This document shows positions 24,430-32,509 of a stretch of 64,000 bases of DNA, in pieces; within the stretch, counting starts at the first letter, position 1; each line of letters starts with the position of its first letter. Source of the DNA: Micromonospora deserti (GTDB lineage: Bacteria > Actinomycetota > Actinomycetes > Mycobacteriales > Micromonosporaceae). Made by a program: the position numbers and the translations under genes. The DNA is taken from positions 1 to 64,000 of the forward strand of contig NZ_POUB01000003.1 of NCBI RefSeq assembly GCF_003236335.1. The letters are read 5' to 3'. A model generated the notes under the pieces. That model was not told where the DNA came from. It was given only the letters and a program-made list of their open reading frames with translations, and made no database searches.

Positions 24430-26226
24430 ATGGCAGGAGCAGCAGCGGAACAGCGCCGGCTCGCCACCGTCGTGGAGAGCTGGCGGGAACGTCCCGTCCT
24501 GGTCGTCGGCGACGCCATGCTCGACGAGTGGCGGTTCGCCGAGTCCGACCGGCTCTGCCGCGAGGCGCCCGCCCCGGTCCTGACCCTGCGCCGGCGGATC
24601 TCCGCGGCCGGCGGGGCGGCGAACACCGCGGTGAACGTGGCGGCGCTCGGCGGCCGGGCCATGCTGGTGGCCCCGGTCGGCGCCGACGTGGCCGGCGACG
24701 AACTGCACGACTGTCTGGACCGTGCCGGCGTCTGGGACCGTACGGTCAACCAGCCGGGCCGCCCGACACCGGTGAAGCGGCGGATGCTGGCCGGCAACCA
24801 GATCCTGCTGCGCGAGGACTCCGGCGACCCCGACGACACGCTCGACGACGACGGGCTGGCCCGGCTGCTCACCGCACTCGACTGCGCCACCGAGGAGCTG
24901 AGCGCCGCCGCCGGTGGCGAGGCTCCGACCCTGGTGGTCTGCGACTACGGCCTCGGGGCGCTGCCCGCACCGGTACGCGCCTGGCTGGTCGCCCGGCGGG
25001 AGCGCTACGCCACCGTCGCGCTGGACGCACACGACCTGGCCGACTGGCGGGGACTCGCCCCGACCGTGGTGACCCCGAGCTTCGCCGAGGCCACCCGGCT
25101 GCTCGCCCGGGCCGCCACCCGGCCGGCCGGCCGCAGCGAGCTGCACCTGGACCACCCCGACGGCGACCCGGCCGACGGCCCCTCCGAGCTCACCGTCGGC
25201 GCCGCCCCGGGCGGCGCCGACCGCACCGGCCCCTACGGCACGACGGCCGGTGCCGCCGGCCCGACCGGGGAGCCGACGCCCAGCGAGGACCGGGTGGCGA
25301 TGACCGGCGACGGGCTCAGCGTGACCGGCACCGGGGTGACCGTGAACGCCAGCGCCGGCGAGGGGGTGGACCGGGCGGTGCTGGCCGAGTCCCGCCTGGC
25401 CGAGCTGCGCGCGCACACCGGCGCCGACGTGGTGGCGGTAACCCTGGACACCGACGGGGCGGTGGTCGCCGGCGCCGACGGTGAGCCCCGGCGCAGCCAC
25501 AGCACGCCCGTACCGGCCAGCCACGCGGTCGGGGCGGGCGACGCGTACCTGGCGGCGATGACGCTGGCCCTGGCCGCCGACGCGGCACTGCCCACCGCAG
25601 CTCAGCTGGCCCAGCTCGCCGCCACGATCACCGTCTCGGACACCGGCACCTGCGTGTGCCGCCGGGAGGACCTGCTCGCCGCGCTGGACGCCCCGGTCGG
25701 CGGGGCCGACCAGCCGGCACTGATCGACGCCGACCAGCTGGCGGCCATCGTGGCCGACCACCGGCGGGCCGACCGCTCGGTGGTGTTCACCAACGGCTGC
25801 TTCGACGTGCTGCACCGCGGGCACGTCCGGTACCTGGAGCAGGCCCGGAGGCTCGGCGACCTGCTGGTGGTGGCAGTCAACTCCGACGGCAGCGTCCGCC
25901 GGTTGAAGGGGCCGGACCGGCCGGTGAACCCGGTCGAGGACCGGGCCGCCCTGCTCGCCGCGCTGGCCTGTGTGGACCACGTGGTGGTCTTCGAGGACGA
26001 CTCCCCGGCGGGGCTGATCGAGCGGGTCCGCCCCGATATCTACGTCAAGGGCGGCGACTATCCGCCCGAGATGGTGCCCGAGGCGCCGCTGGTCCGCCGG
26101 CTCGGTGGCCAGGTGCGCACCCTCGGGTACGTGCCGGACCGCTCCACCTCGGCGATCATCGACCGGATCCGGGCCCACGGCCAGGAGCGGGAGACGGGTT
26201 CCTCCATCCCGAGCACGCCGTCGTGA
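24430..26226 (+). CDS. hldE: Bifunctional heptose-7-phosphate kinase / heptose-1-phosphate adenylyltransferase (HldE-like)
   Basis: 598 aa. The N-terminal PfkB-type kinase has VVGDAMLDEW, AAGGAANTAVNVAALGG and, near residue 360, the catalytic GAGDAYLAAM (usual GAGD). The C-terminal cytidylyltransferase-fold domain has FTNGCFDVLHRGHVRYLEQA with the HxGH motif and KGGDY. It makes ADP-heptose from heptose-7-P. The kinase has an extra ~75-residue Gly/Pro/Asp/Thr-rich insertion (about residues 237-315), not expected in HldE. The start ATG 24430 has a poorly spaced RBS; TTG 24397 is possible. It overlaps the GT2 gene by four bases (GTGA). Confidence 0.9.
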   Translation: MAGAAAEQRRLATVVESWRERPVLVVGDAMLDEWRFAESDRLCREAPAPVLTLRRRISAAGGAANTAVNVAALGGRAMLVAPVGADVAGDELHDCLDRAGVWDRTVNQPGRPTPVKRRMLAGNQILLREDSGDPDDTLDDDGLARLLTALDCATEELSAAAGGEAPTLVVCDYGLGALPAPVRAWLVARRERYATVALDAHDLADWRGLAPTVVTPSFAEATRLLARAATRPAGRSELHLDHPDGDPADGPSELTVGAAPGGADRTGPYGTTAGAAGPTGEPTPSEDRVAMTGDGLSVTGTGVTVNASAGEGVDRAVLAESRLAELRAHTGADVVAVTLDTDGAVVAGADGEPRRSHSTPVPASHAVGAGDAYLAAMTLALAADAALPTAAQLAQLAATITVSDTGTCVCRREDLLAALDAPVGGADQPALIDADQLAAIVADHRRADRSVVFTNGCFDVLHRGHVRYLEQARRLGDLLVVAVNSDGSVRRLKGPDRPVNPVEDRAALLAALACVDHVVVFEDDSPAGLIERVRPDIYVKGGDYPPEMVPEAPLVRRLGGQVRTLGYVPDRSTSAIIDRIRAHGQERETGSSIPSTPS

Positions 26227-27101
26227 GCCGGCCACTCGACCTCGGCACGCCCGAGCAGTTCCGTGCCGGGCGGCTGCTGGACGTGCTGATCCCGACCCGC
26301 AACCGTCCCGCCGAGTTGGCGGTCACCCTCTCCGGGCTGGCCGCCCAGGAGGGCGTGCCCGGCTTCGGCGTGGTGATCAGTGACCAGTCCGACGGCGAGC
26401 CCGCATACCTGGATCCGGCGGCGGCCACCATGATCCGCGCGCTGCGCCACCGGGAGCACCCGGTGCTGCTGACCCGCCGGCTGCCCCGCCGCGGGTTGGC
26501 CGAGCACCGGGCCTACCTGCTCGCCACCTCCGCCGCCCGGTACGTGCTCTGCCTCGACGACGACGTCTGGCTGGAGCCGGGCGCGGTGCGCCGGCTGGTC
26601 ACCGCGATCGAGGAACTGGGCTGCGGCTTCGTCGGCAACGGGGTGCACGGGCTGTCCTACGTCGACGACGTCCGGCCGGAGACGCACCGGCACTACGAGG
26701 AGTGGACCGGCCGCCCCACCCCGGAGCGGATCCGCCCGGGCACGCCGGAGTGGCACCGGGCGTCGATCCACTCGGCGGCGAACCTGCTGCACGTGACGCA
26801 GAAGCTCGACCTGCCGCCGGGGGCGTGGCGGGCGTACAAGGTCTCCTGGATCGGCGGCTGCGTGCTCTACGACCGGGCCAAGCTGGTCGACTCGGGTGGC
26901 TACGACTTCTGGCGGCGGGTGCAGGAAAAGCACCAGGGCGAGGACGTCGCCGCCCAGCTCGCGGTGCTGGCGAGGCACGGCGGCGCGGGTGTGCTGCCCA
27001 GCGGGGCGTACCACCTGGAGTCACCGACCACCGTCACCGACCGGGACGTGGAAGCGTGGGAGGTCGTCCTCGCCGAGGAGGACGCGGCCCAGCCCGCCTG
27101 A
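26223..27101 (+). CDS. Family 2 glycosyltransferase
   Basis: 292 aa, GT-A fold. The N-terminal LLDVLIPTRNRPAELAVTL, the VISDQSD segment and the metal-binding CLDDDVW (DxD) fit GT2. ADDs such as GGCVLYDRAKLVDSGGYDFW and EKHQGEDVAAQLAVL match the acceptor side. It is translationally coupled to hldE and convergent with a GT9 heptosyltransferase-like gene, so a heptose-containing glycan is the likely product. There is no membrane segment. Confidence 0.88.
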   Translation: MSRPLDLGTPEQFRAGRLLDVLIPTRNRPAELAVTLSGLAAQEGVPGFGVVISDQSDGEPAYLDPAAATMIRALRHREHPVLLTRRLPRRGLAEHRAYLLATSAARYVLCLDDDVWLEPGAVRRLVTAIEELGCGFVGNGVHGLSYVDDVRPETHRHYEEWTGRPTPERIRPGTPEWHRASIHSAANLLHVTQKLDLPPGAWRAYKVSWIGGCVLYDRAKLVDSGGYDFWRRVQEKHQGEDVAAQLAVLARHGGAGVLPSGAYHLESPTTVTDRDVEAWEVVLAEEDAAQPA

Positions 27102-27138
27102 CGACCGGCGCTCACACCGCGGCCCGGCGACCGGCGGC

Positions 27139-28296
27139 TCAGCCGGCGCTCGACCGCGCCCCGGCGCCCGGCGGTTCAGGGGCCCCGGGCTGCGGGTGCA
27201 GCAGCTCCCGGGCAGACTCCAGCACCTCCACCACCGGCACGTCCGTGACGAACGAATCCCGGTGCGGGCACTCGCCGTCCCCGGGCCGGTGCGGGTAGAT
27301 GCCGGGGGTGCAGTCCACGCCGCAGACCGGGCAGTGCACGGCCCAGGAACTGATCGGCCGGTGCCGGCCGCGCAGCGGGTTCCCCGTGTTGATCAGGTTG
27401 CCCACCCAGTAGATGCCGACGGTCGCCGTGCCCACCGCGGCGGCCAGGTGCAGCGGGCCGGTGTCGTTGGAGACCACCAGGTCGCAACCGGCGTAGCAGG
27501 CGGCCAGCCCGCCCAGGCTGAGCGTGCCCACCTGCGGCCGGACCGGCACGCCGGCCGCCGCGACCACCCGGTCCACCACCTCCTGCTCCGCGGGGGTGCC
27601 GGTGACCAGCACCTCGTAGCCGTCGCCGGCCAGCTCGCGGGCCACCTCGGCGAAGCGTTCGGCGGGCCAGCGCCGCCGGGTGTCGGTGGCGCCGGGGTGC
27701 AGCGCCACCCGGGGCCGTTCCGGCGGGCCGAGCACCTCGGCCGCCTCGGCCCGGTCGGCGTCGGTGACCGCCAGCGCCGGCACGATGGTGGTGGCCGGGG
27801 CGCCGACCAGCGCGGCCACCTCCAGATAGCGGATCACCTCGTGCTGGTAGTAGACGTACCGGATCCAGCGGTCCAGCGGCGGCGCCTCCTCGGTACGCAG
27901 CCCGGCGGTGATCCGCGCCCCGAGACCGCCGACCACCGGGTTGGAGTTCGCCCCGCCCCCGTGCAGCTGCAACGCCAGATCGAAACGTTCCTTGCGGGCT
28001 GCGGCCAGGAAGTCCTCCATCGCGGACTGCGGCTCACCGGACTCCGGTTGACGGATCCCGGGCGCGGGCGGCACCACCAGCACCCGGTCCACCGGGCCGG
28101 GCCGGTCGCGCCAGAGCTTCGCGTGCCACGGCGCGCCGAGCAGCACGATCTCCGCCGAGGGGTACGCGGCCCGCAGCGCGTCCAGGGCCGGCAGGACGAA
28201 GATGAAGTCGCCGAGGGCATTGGCCCGCAGCACGGCGATCCGCTCGACGTCAGGCACGCGCTCGGCGGTGGGGCCGAGCAGGCTCGGGATGACCAC
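27139..28296 (-). CDS. Family 9 glycosyltransferase (ADP-heptose transferase-like)
   Basis: 385 aa, GT-B fold. Family landmarks are IAVLRANALGDFIFVLPALDAL at the N-terminus, LQLHGGG, VALHPGATDTRRRWP, and VVSNDTGPLHLAAAVG near residue 280 (the conserved D-x-G-x-x-H). It would transfer heptose from ADP-heptose to an acceptor. In the C-terminal region, CPVCGVDC and ECPHRDSF give a Cys/His cluster that might bind metal. It starts at GTG 28296 and lies on the opposite strand from hldE and GT2, 37 bp beyond the GT2 stop; all three probably serve one pathway. Confidence 0.9.
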   Translation of the reverse strand: MVIPSLLGPTAERVPDVERIAVLRANALGDFIFVLPALDALRAAYPSAEIVLLGAPWHAKLWRDRPGPVDRVLVVPPAPGIRQPESGEPQSAMEDFLAAARKERFDLALQLHGGGANSNPVVGGLGARITAGLRTEEAPPLDRWIRYVYYQHEVIRYLEVAALVGAPATTIVPALAVTDADRAEAAEVLGPPERPRVALHPGATDTRRRWPAERFAEVARELAGDGYEVLVTGTPAEQEVVDRVVAAAGVPVRPQVGTLSLGGLAACYAGCDLVVSNDTGPLHLAAAVGTATVGIYWVGNLINTGNPLRGRHRPISSWAVHCPVCGVDCTPGIYPHRPGDGECPHRDSFVTDVPVVEVLESARELLHPQPGAPEPPGAGARSSAG

Positions 28297-28305
28297 GGGC
28301 CCCCG

Positions 28306-28836
28306 CTACGGCTGGTCGATCCCGCCGGCGGCGGTGTCCGGATGGTGCAGTTCCCGGTCCGCGGCCGGGTCGATCGGCACACGCCCGGGCTGGCCGGCGG
28401 CGCGGCCGACGGTGATGGTGCGCGGCGCGGGCCGGGCCGCGCGGGGCAGCCGGACCCGGAGCAGGCCGTGGTCCATCACCGCGTCGATGGCGTCCGGGTC
28501 CACCCGGGACGGCAGGTCCACGCGGTACTCGAAGCCACGGGTCTCGAAGCCGCCGGGAATGCCGTGGTCGGCGTTGACCTCGGCCTCGGAGCGGGCCCGC
28601 ACGCAGAGTTCGCGGTCGTCCAGCTCGACAGCCACCTCCTCCGGCGCCACCCCGGGCAGCCGGACGACGGCCTCCCAGCCGTCGGCGGTCTCGGCCAGCT
28701 CGACGTCCGGCGGCCCGGACCGCCCGCCGACCAGCCGGCGCAGCTCGGTACGGAGCGACTGCAGCTCAGCCATCGGGTCCCAGCCCTGCTGCCGGCCGCG
28801 CCAGGCCCGGCCGAACCCGCCGCTCAGTTCGCTCAT
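28306..28836 (-). CDS. Hsp20/alpha-crystallin family chaperone
   Basis: 176 aa. The alpha-crystallin domain is seen from DVELAETADGWEAVVRLPGVAPEEVAVELDD (landmark VRLPGVAPEEVAVEL) to GLLRVRLPRAA, the usual G-x-L motif. The N-terminal arm and the ~30-residue C-terminal tail are short. As an ATP-independent holdase it prevents aggregation under stress. The start ATG 28836 overlaps the upstream DUF2231 stop by one base (TGATG), so the two are co-expressed. Confidence 0.92.
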   Translation of the reverse strand: MSELSGGFGRAWRGRQQGWDPMAELQSLRTELRRLVGGRSGPPDVELAETADGWEAVVRLPGVAPEEVAVELDDRELCVRARSEAEVNADHGIPGGFETRGFEYRVDLPSRVDPDAIDAVMDHGLLRVRLPRAARPAPRTITVGRAAGQPGRVPIDPAADRELHHPDTAAGGIDQP

Positions 28837-29339
28837 CACACCTCTCCGATCCGCTGGGTGGCCGCCGGGGGCCGCAGTGAGCTGGGCGCGTCCAGGCCGG
28901 CCTCCCGGTCGACGCCGACGCCGAGCCGGTCGACCAGTTCCCCGCCCAGCCAGGCGCTGACGCTGAGGATGGCCAGCGCGACCACCTCGATGGCGATCAG
29001 CGCGCCGCCGGCGGCCCGGGAATCGGCGTTGAGCCGGACCACCCAGACCGCGGCGAAGAGCAGGACGACGGCCACGTTGGCGGCGGCGTGGGTGAGCGCC
29101 ACCCGCTTCGCCCGGGTGCCGGACGGGATAGCCAGCAGGTCGAACGCCCCGGCCGCCGCGGCGAGCAGGCCGCCGACCAGGCCGACGGTGATGTTCCAGT
29201 ACGCGACCTCGCCGAGGAAGTCCGGGCCGCCCACGGTGTCGACGATGTCGAAGAGCACCGCGGTGACCAGCAGGCCCACCGGGAACATCACCAGCATGGG
29301 GTGGACAGGGTGGCCCAGTATCTTGAGTCGGCTCTCCAT
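28836..29339 (-). CDS. DUF2231 membrane protein
   Basis: 167 aa with four hydrophobic segments (starting MLVMFPVGLLVTAVLFDIVD, WNITVGLVGGLLAAAAGAFD, ANVAVVLLFAAVWVV and ALIAIEVVALAILSVSAWLGG). The early GHPVHPMLVMFPVG is the signature of the DUF2231 family. The His residues there might coordinate haem or metal, but no function is established. It is the first gene of a two-gene operon with Hsp20. Confidence 0.88.
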   Translation of the reverse strand: MESRLKILGHPVHPMLVMFPVGLLVTAVLFDIVDTVGGPDFLGEVAYWNITVGLVGGLLAAAAGAFDLLAIPSGTRAKRVALTHAAANVAVVLLFAAVWVVRLNADSRAAGGALIAIEVVALAILSVSAWLGGELVDRLGVGVDREAGLDAPSSLRPPAATQRIGEV

Positions 29340-29521
29340 CTCCGGGCCTCCACTGCTCGGTCGCTCCGGGCGCGTCGGGTGAGGCGGTACCCCCGGCTCG
29401 GGAGGGCAAACCTCGCGCTGGTGACGCCCGCCTAGGCTGGTGGGCGGCGGCTCGCCCGTCGGGCCGCCCCGCCCGCGGCGCGGCTCGCCGCCATCGGGGT
29501 CAACGGTCGGGGGAGGATCAC

Positions 29522-30139
29522 GTGACGGTGGAGATCACGTCGCACGAGGAGTTGCGGGAGTTGCTGGGCACGCCCACCGCACGGGCCGTCGACAAGGAGC
29601 GCACCCGGCTGCACGTGCGGGACCGGCAGTGGCTCGCCGCGTCACCGTTCTGCCTGGTCGCCACCGCCGGCGCGGACGGCACCTGCGACGTGTCGCCGAA
29701 GGGCGACCCGCCCGGCTTCGCCCTGGTGCTCGACGACCAGACCATCGCCATCCCCGAGCGGCCGGGCAACCGGCGCGCCGACGGCTACCGCAACATCCTG
29801 GACAACCCGCACGTCGGGCTGATCTTCCTGATTCCCGGGCGCACCGACACCCTGCGGATCAACGGCCGCGCCCGGCTGGTCCGGGACGCCCCCTGGTTCG
29901 ATGACATGGTCGTCCGGGGGCACCGGCCGGTGCTCGCCGTCGTCGTGGAGATCGAGCAGGTCTTCTACCACTGCGCCAAGGCGTTCCTCCGCTCCGAGCT
30001 GTGGCAGCCGGAGACCTGGCAGCCGGACGTCCTGCCGACCCGGGCCCGGCTGGTCAAGGAGGTGGAGGCGCCGGCCGAGAGCCTCGCCGACCTGGAACGC
30101 CACTACGGCCCGGACTACGCCAGGAACATCTACGTCTGA
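29522..30139 (+). CDS. FMN-dependent pyridoxamine-phosphate-oxidase-like protein (MSMEG_1061 family)
   Basis: 205 aa, split-barrel flavoprotein. Landmarks are FCLVATAGADGTCDVSPKGDPPGF, IAIPERPGNRRADGYRNIL and VGLIFLIPGRTDTLRINGRA, which fit the MSMEG_1061-type family (TIGR04025). Residues after ~140 (HCAKAFLRSELWQPETWQ) match the family C-terminus. The reaction is not known. The GTG start at 29522 has GGGGAGGATCAC upstream. It is a single gene. Confidence 0.87.
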   Translation: MTVEITSHEELRELLGTPTARAVDKERTRLHVRDRQWLAASPFCLVATAGADGTCDVSPKGDPPGFALVLDDQTIAIPERPGNRRADGYRNILDNPHVGLIFLIPGRTDTLRINGRARLVRDAPWFDDMVVRGHRPVLAVVVEIEQVFYHCAKAFLRSELWQPETWQPDVLPTRARLVKEVEAPAESLADLERHYGPDYARNIYV

Positions 30140-30190
30140 CCGTCGCCCCGGCACGCATCTCCCGTCAGGCCGGTCCACTCTGGCGACCGA

Positions 30191-30406
30191 CTACCTGCCC
30201 GGGCCGACGAGGTCGTAGCCGGCCTCCTCGACCGCGGCGCGCACCTCGGCGACGGCGAGGTCCCGGTCGCTGGTGATGATCACCGTACCCGCCTCGACGT
30301 CCACCGCCACGGCGGTGACGCCGGCGAGGCGTTCGATCTCGTCGGTGACGAAGCCGGCGCAGTGCCCGCAGGCCATGCCGCTCACGGCGTACGTCTTCGC
30401 GGTCAT
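30191..30406 (-). CDS. CopZ-like heavy-metal-associated domain protein
   Basis: 71 aa, a single HMA ferredoxin-like domain. The metal site is GMACGHCAGFV (MxCxxC), the usual Cu(I)-binding motif. It probably acts as a copper chaperone, though no copper ATPase is nearby. Its ATG overlaps the NTF2-like gene stop by four bases (ATGA), and both are divergent from the TetR gene, so this metal protein is under that regulator. The pairing with an NTF2-like protein is unusual. Confidence 0.92.
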   Translation of the reverse strand: MTAKTYAVSGMACGHCAGFVTDEIERLAGVTAVAVDVEAGTVIITSDRDLAVAEVRAAVEEAGYDLVGPGR

Positions 30407-30864
30407 GCCCCCGCCTCTCGCCCGTCGGGGGCCGGCCGCCCGTTCTCGGCTGCGACGTCCACGCCGACGCCGTCGCGGGCGGCGGGGATGGTGCGGGTGA
30501 GCATCTTCGCTCGCCGCATCCGGCCGTCGGGCGTGAACTGCCCGAAGAAGTACACCTCGACGGCGAGGGCTCGCTTGCGGTCCCGCACGTGGAGGGTGTA
30601 ATGCGCGGCAATCCGGTCCCCGTCCGCCAGCGCCTCGTGCACCTCCAGCCGGCCGCTGGGCCGGTTCTTGCGCACCGGCCGGGTGTGCGCGATCAGCTTG
30701 TCCCGGTCCATCCGGTGCCCGTCGGCGATCTGGACCACGTCCGGCGTGTGGTAGCGGTCGACGATCAGTGCGGGGTCCCCGTCGCTGCGCAACAGCTCGC
30801 CCATGTAGGAGGTGAAGAAATCGGCGATGAACTGCTTCGGATCGGAGGCGTTTAGAGATCTCAT
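30403..30864 (-). CDS. NTF2-like/SnoaL-type protein
   Basis: 153 aa. The cone-shaped NTF2 fold is suggested by FIADFFTSYMGELLRSDGDPALIVDRYHTPDVVQIADG (landmarks FTSYMGELL and DRYHTPDVV), then GDRIAAHYTLHVRDRKRALAVEVYFFGQFTPDGRMRRAKML. Such proteins are small-molecule isomerases or binding proteins; the ligand here is unknown. It is the first gene of an operon with the CopZ-like protein and divergent from tetR across a palindromic site. Confidence 0.8.
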   Translation of the reverse strand: MRSLNASDPKQFIADFFTSYMGELLRSDGDPALIVDRYHTPDVVQIADGHRMDRDKLIAHTRPVRKNRPSGRLEVHEALADGDRIAAHYTLHVRDRKRALAVEVYFFGQFTPDGRMRRAKMLTRTIPAARDGVGVDVAAENGRPAPDGREAGA

Positions 30865-30896
30865 GGCGTTCCCGTCATGGGCGCGGATCAGGTAAC

Positions 30897-30913
30897 TCTT
30901 ACAGCCTGTAAGA
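30897..30913. promoter_or_regulatory. TetR-type palindromic operator
   Basis: TCTTACAGCCTGTAAGA: eight-base arms around one C. It lies between the NTF2-like start (30864) and the TetR start (30940). This is the size and symmetry of TetR-family sites in divergent promoters, so TetR probably controls both sides. Confidence 0.75.
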
Positions 30914-30939
30914 TATTCGTCGTCGACAACTTTGGCAAG

Positions 30940-31578
30940 ATGTCAGAGATGACTCCATCCCAAGCCCCGAACCGGCGCGCCGACGCCCGCCGCAGCCAGG
31001 CGGCCATCCTCGACGCGGCGGTCCACCTCCTCAACACCCACCCCGACGCCAGCGTCGAAGCCATCGCCACCGCCGCCGGCGTCACCCGGCAGACCGTCTA
31101 CGCCCACTTCCCCTCGCGGCAGCGCCTGCTGGCCGCCGCCCTCGACCGGGTCACCGAGGAGACCGTCACCGCGATGGACACCGCCGACCCCGCCACCGGT
31201 TCGGCCGCGGACGCACTACTGCGCCTGCTCGACGCCGGCACCCGCACCGCCGGGCGCTACCGGGTACTGCTCCAGCAGATCAACTCGATTCCGGTGAGCC
31301 CGCAGGCCGACCACGAACGCCACGTACCGGTCGCCGACCGCCTGCGGCGGGTGATCCGGCGCGGCCAGGATTCCGGCGAGTTCGACGACCAACTCCCCAC
31401 CGACTGGCTCATCGCGGTCACCATCGCACTCGGTCACGCCGCGAGCGAGGAGGCCGACACCGGGCGCATGTCCGCCGACGAGGCGACCAGCGCGCTGCAC
31501 ACCAGCCTGCTCCGCGTGTTCGGCGCGACCGCCACCACGCCGCCTCCGCCCGCCGTCCGCGGGCCTCTTGCCGACTAG
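30940..31578 (+). CDS. TetR-family transcriptional regulator
   Basis: 212 aa from ATG 30940; ATG 30949 is equally possible since neither has a clear RBS. The N-terminal HTH is RRSQAAILDAAVHLLNTHPDA, then VEAIATAAGVTRQTVYAHFPSRQRLLAAAL, the canonical TetR signature. The C-terminal ligand domain (residues ~70-210) is all-helical. A near-perfect operator lies 27-43 bp upstream. It likely represses itself and the NTF2/CopZ operon until an inducer, possibly linked to copper, binds. The inducer is inference. Confidence 0.92.
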   Translation: MSEMTPSQAPNRRADARRSQAAILDAAVHLLNTHPDASVEAIATAAGVTRQTVYAHFPSRQRLLAAALDRVTEETVTAMDTADPATGSAADALLRLLDAGTRTAGRYRVLLQQINSIPVSPQADHERHVPVADRLRRVIRRGQDSGEFDDQLPTDWLIAVTIALGHAASEEADTGRMSADEATSALHTSLLRVFGATATTPPPPAVRGPLAD

Positions 31579-31699
31579 ATGCGGGCCGTTCACCTGTCGG
31601 GAGGTACGGGGCGTCAGCGGCAGGGATGGTAGGCGGGCCAGACAAGCCGACCTGCCCCTCACCCGACGCGGCCCCACCTCACCCCTGGACGTGTCTGGG

Positions 31700-32010
31700 C
31701 CGACTCTCCAGCATCAGGTGCGACGCATCCGTCCAGCATGTGGCGGGACAGCGGGGGTTCCTGCGGAACACCACCTTCTGGTCCCGGATGTTCCGGCGGC
31801 GTCAGTCGGCCTGGTCGGGGTGATTCCACACGACCTGCGGCACGGCAGCGAGTTTGGTCATGGCGGGCGCCAACATCAACACGTGCAGCGGATGCTCGGA
31901 CACGCCTCGGCGTCGATGACGTCGGACGTGCACGTCGGCCTACTCGGTCCTGACCCGAACGCGGTGACGCATCGGCTGGGTCAAGTGGTCGCCGCGTGCG
32001 ATGTGTGGAC
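31700..32010 (+). pseudogene. Tyrosine integrase 3' remnant (decayed, first copy)
   Basis: Pieces of a phage-type integrase C-terminus are readable in shifting frames: FLRNTTFWSRMF, then PHDLRHG, then VQRMLGHASASMTSDVHVGLLG and VTHRLGQVVAA. The matching intact pattern in the second remnant is LRNTNFRTRVFG, PHDLRHTAASL, VQRMLGHASASMTLDVYAGLFG. At least two frameshifts lie between these pieces, so it is not functional. The catalytic Arg of HDLRH survives, but the second catalytic region (Tyr in DVY) is changed to His. It marks the edge of an old integrative element. Confidence 0.8.
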
Positions 32011-32055
32011 CATTCGAGGATCGCTGGCGGCGCCGTGGTCGATCTCGGAAACGGC

Positions 32056-32082
32056 GAAGCCCAGGTCGCTGACCTGGGCTTC
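32056..32082 (+). terminator. Integrase terminator hairpin (first copy)
   Basis: A perfect 12-bp stem (GAAGCCCAGGTC and complement) with a 3-nt loop, followed by TTT. The same hairpin follows the second integrase remnant at 37726-37752. Confidence 0.85.
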
Positions 32083-32089
32083 TTTACCG

Positions 32090-32132
32090 AGCCGCCTGAC
32101 GGAATCGAACCGTCGACCTACGCATTACGAGA
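32090..32132 (-). repeat. tRNA-Thr(CGT) 3' fragment, old attachment site (copy 1)
   Basis: On the minus strand it reads from the anticodon loop (CTCGTAATGCG) through the variable loop and the perfect T-arm (GACGG, loop TTCGATT, CCGTC) to acceptor strand AGGCGGC. The 5' half of the tRNA (expected GCCGCCT start) is absent, so it is not a working tRNA. Together with the adjacent integrase tail this is the typical att scar of elements that integrate in a tRNA 3' end. The identification as tRNA-Thr(CGT) is from recall of the actinomycete gene, plus the CGT anticodon. Confidence 0.75.
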
Positions 32133-32509
32133 TCAAGTTGCCCACCTCGGTCTACCTGCCCTAACCCCGCCTGGCCTGCGGAAATCCCTCTCGGCATCTC
32201 ACAGTGTCGGTGGTCGCGGTCCGGCCTCTTGAGGACTAAATGAGGACTGACGCAGTGCGATGCCGCCATATGATCCGTAGATTCCCAAGAGCGGGCCACA
32301 ACCGTTCGGCAAGGTTCGACTCCCCCTGGTCCTTGCGATTTCCGCAACTCGATCGGTCCGGTCTCGTCCGGCTCAGTTCGCCCCGGTGGCTCCCACCTGT
32401 GGCTCCCAAACCTGTCCCCTGGGGACCCTGGTCGCCGCCGGCCTGGCGCGGAACGCGGCCCGGAGGGAGCCTTCCGCGCCAGGCCCAGCGTGGGTCGTCA
32501 AGCGTCGGT
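32133..32509. other. 377-bp gene-free stretch between att scar and LamG gene
   Basis: No ORF with a start and RBS. It contains one tRNA-3'-end-like string (GGTTCGACTCC near 32310), but the flanking bases do not pair into a T-arm, so it is not called. The region runs into the LamG gene's 3' end at 32510. Confidence 0.4.

Noticed and set aside
22092-25484. 1130-codon plus-strand ORF across the NUDIX, MFS and HldE region
   Set aside because: It has an extreme Arg/His/Gly/Gln composition, overlaps three well-supported genes in other frames, and shows no domains.
24010-26235. 741-codon minus-strand ORF opposite the HldE-like gene
   Set aside because: It is antisense to a clear bifunctional enzyme and low-complexity in composition.
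32300-32345. Second tRNA-like string (GGTTCGACTCC) before the LamG gene
   Set aside because: Only two or three stem pairs can form and no acceptor stem is found.
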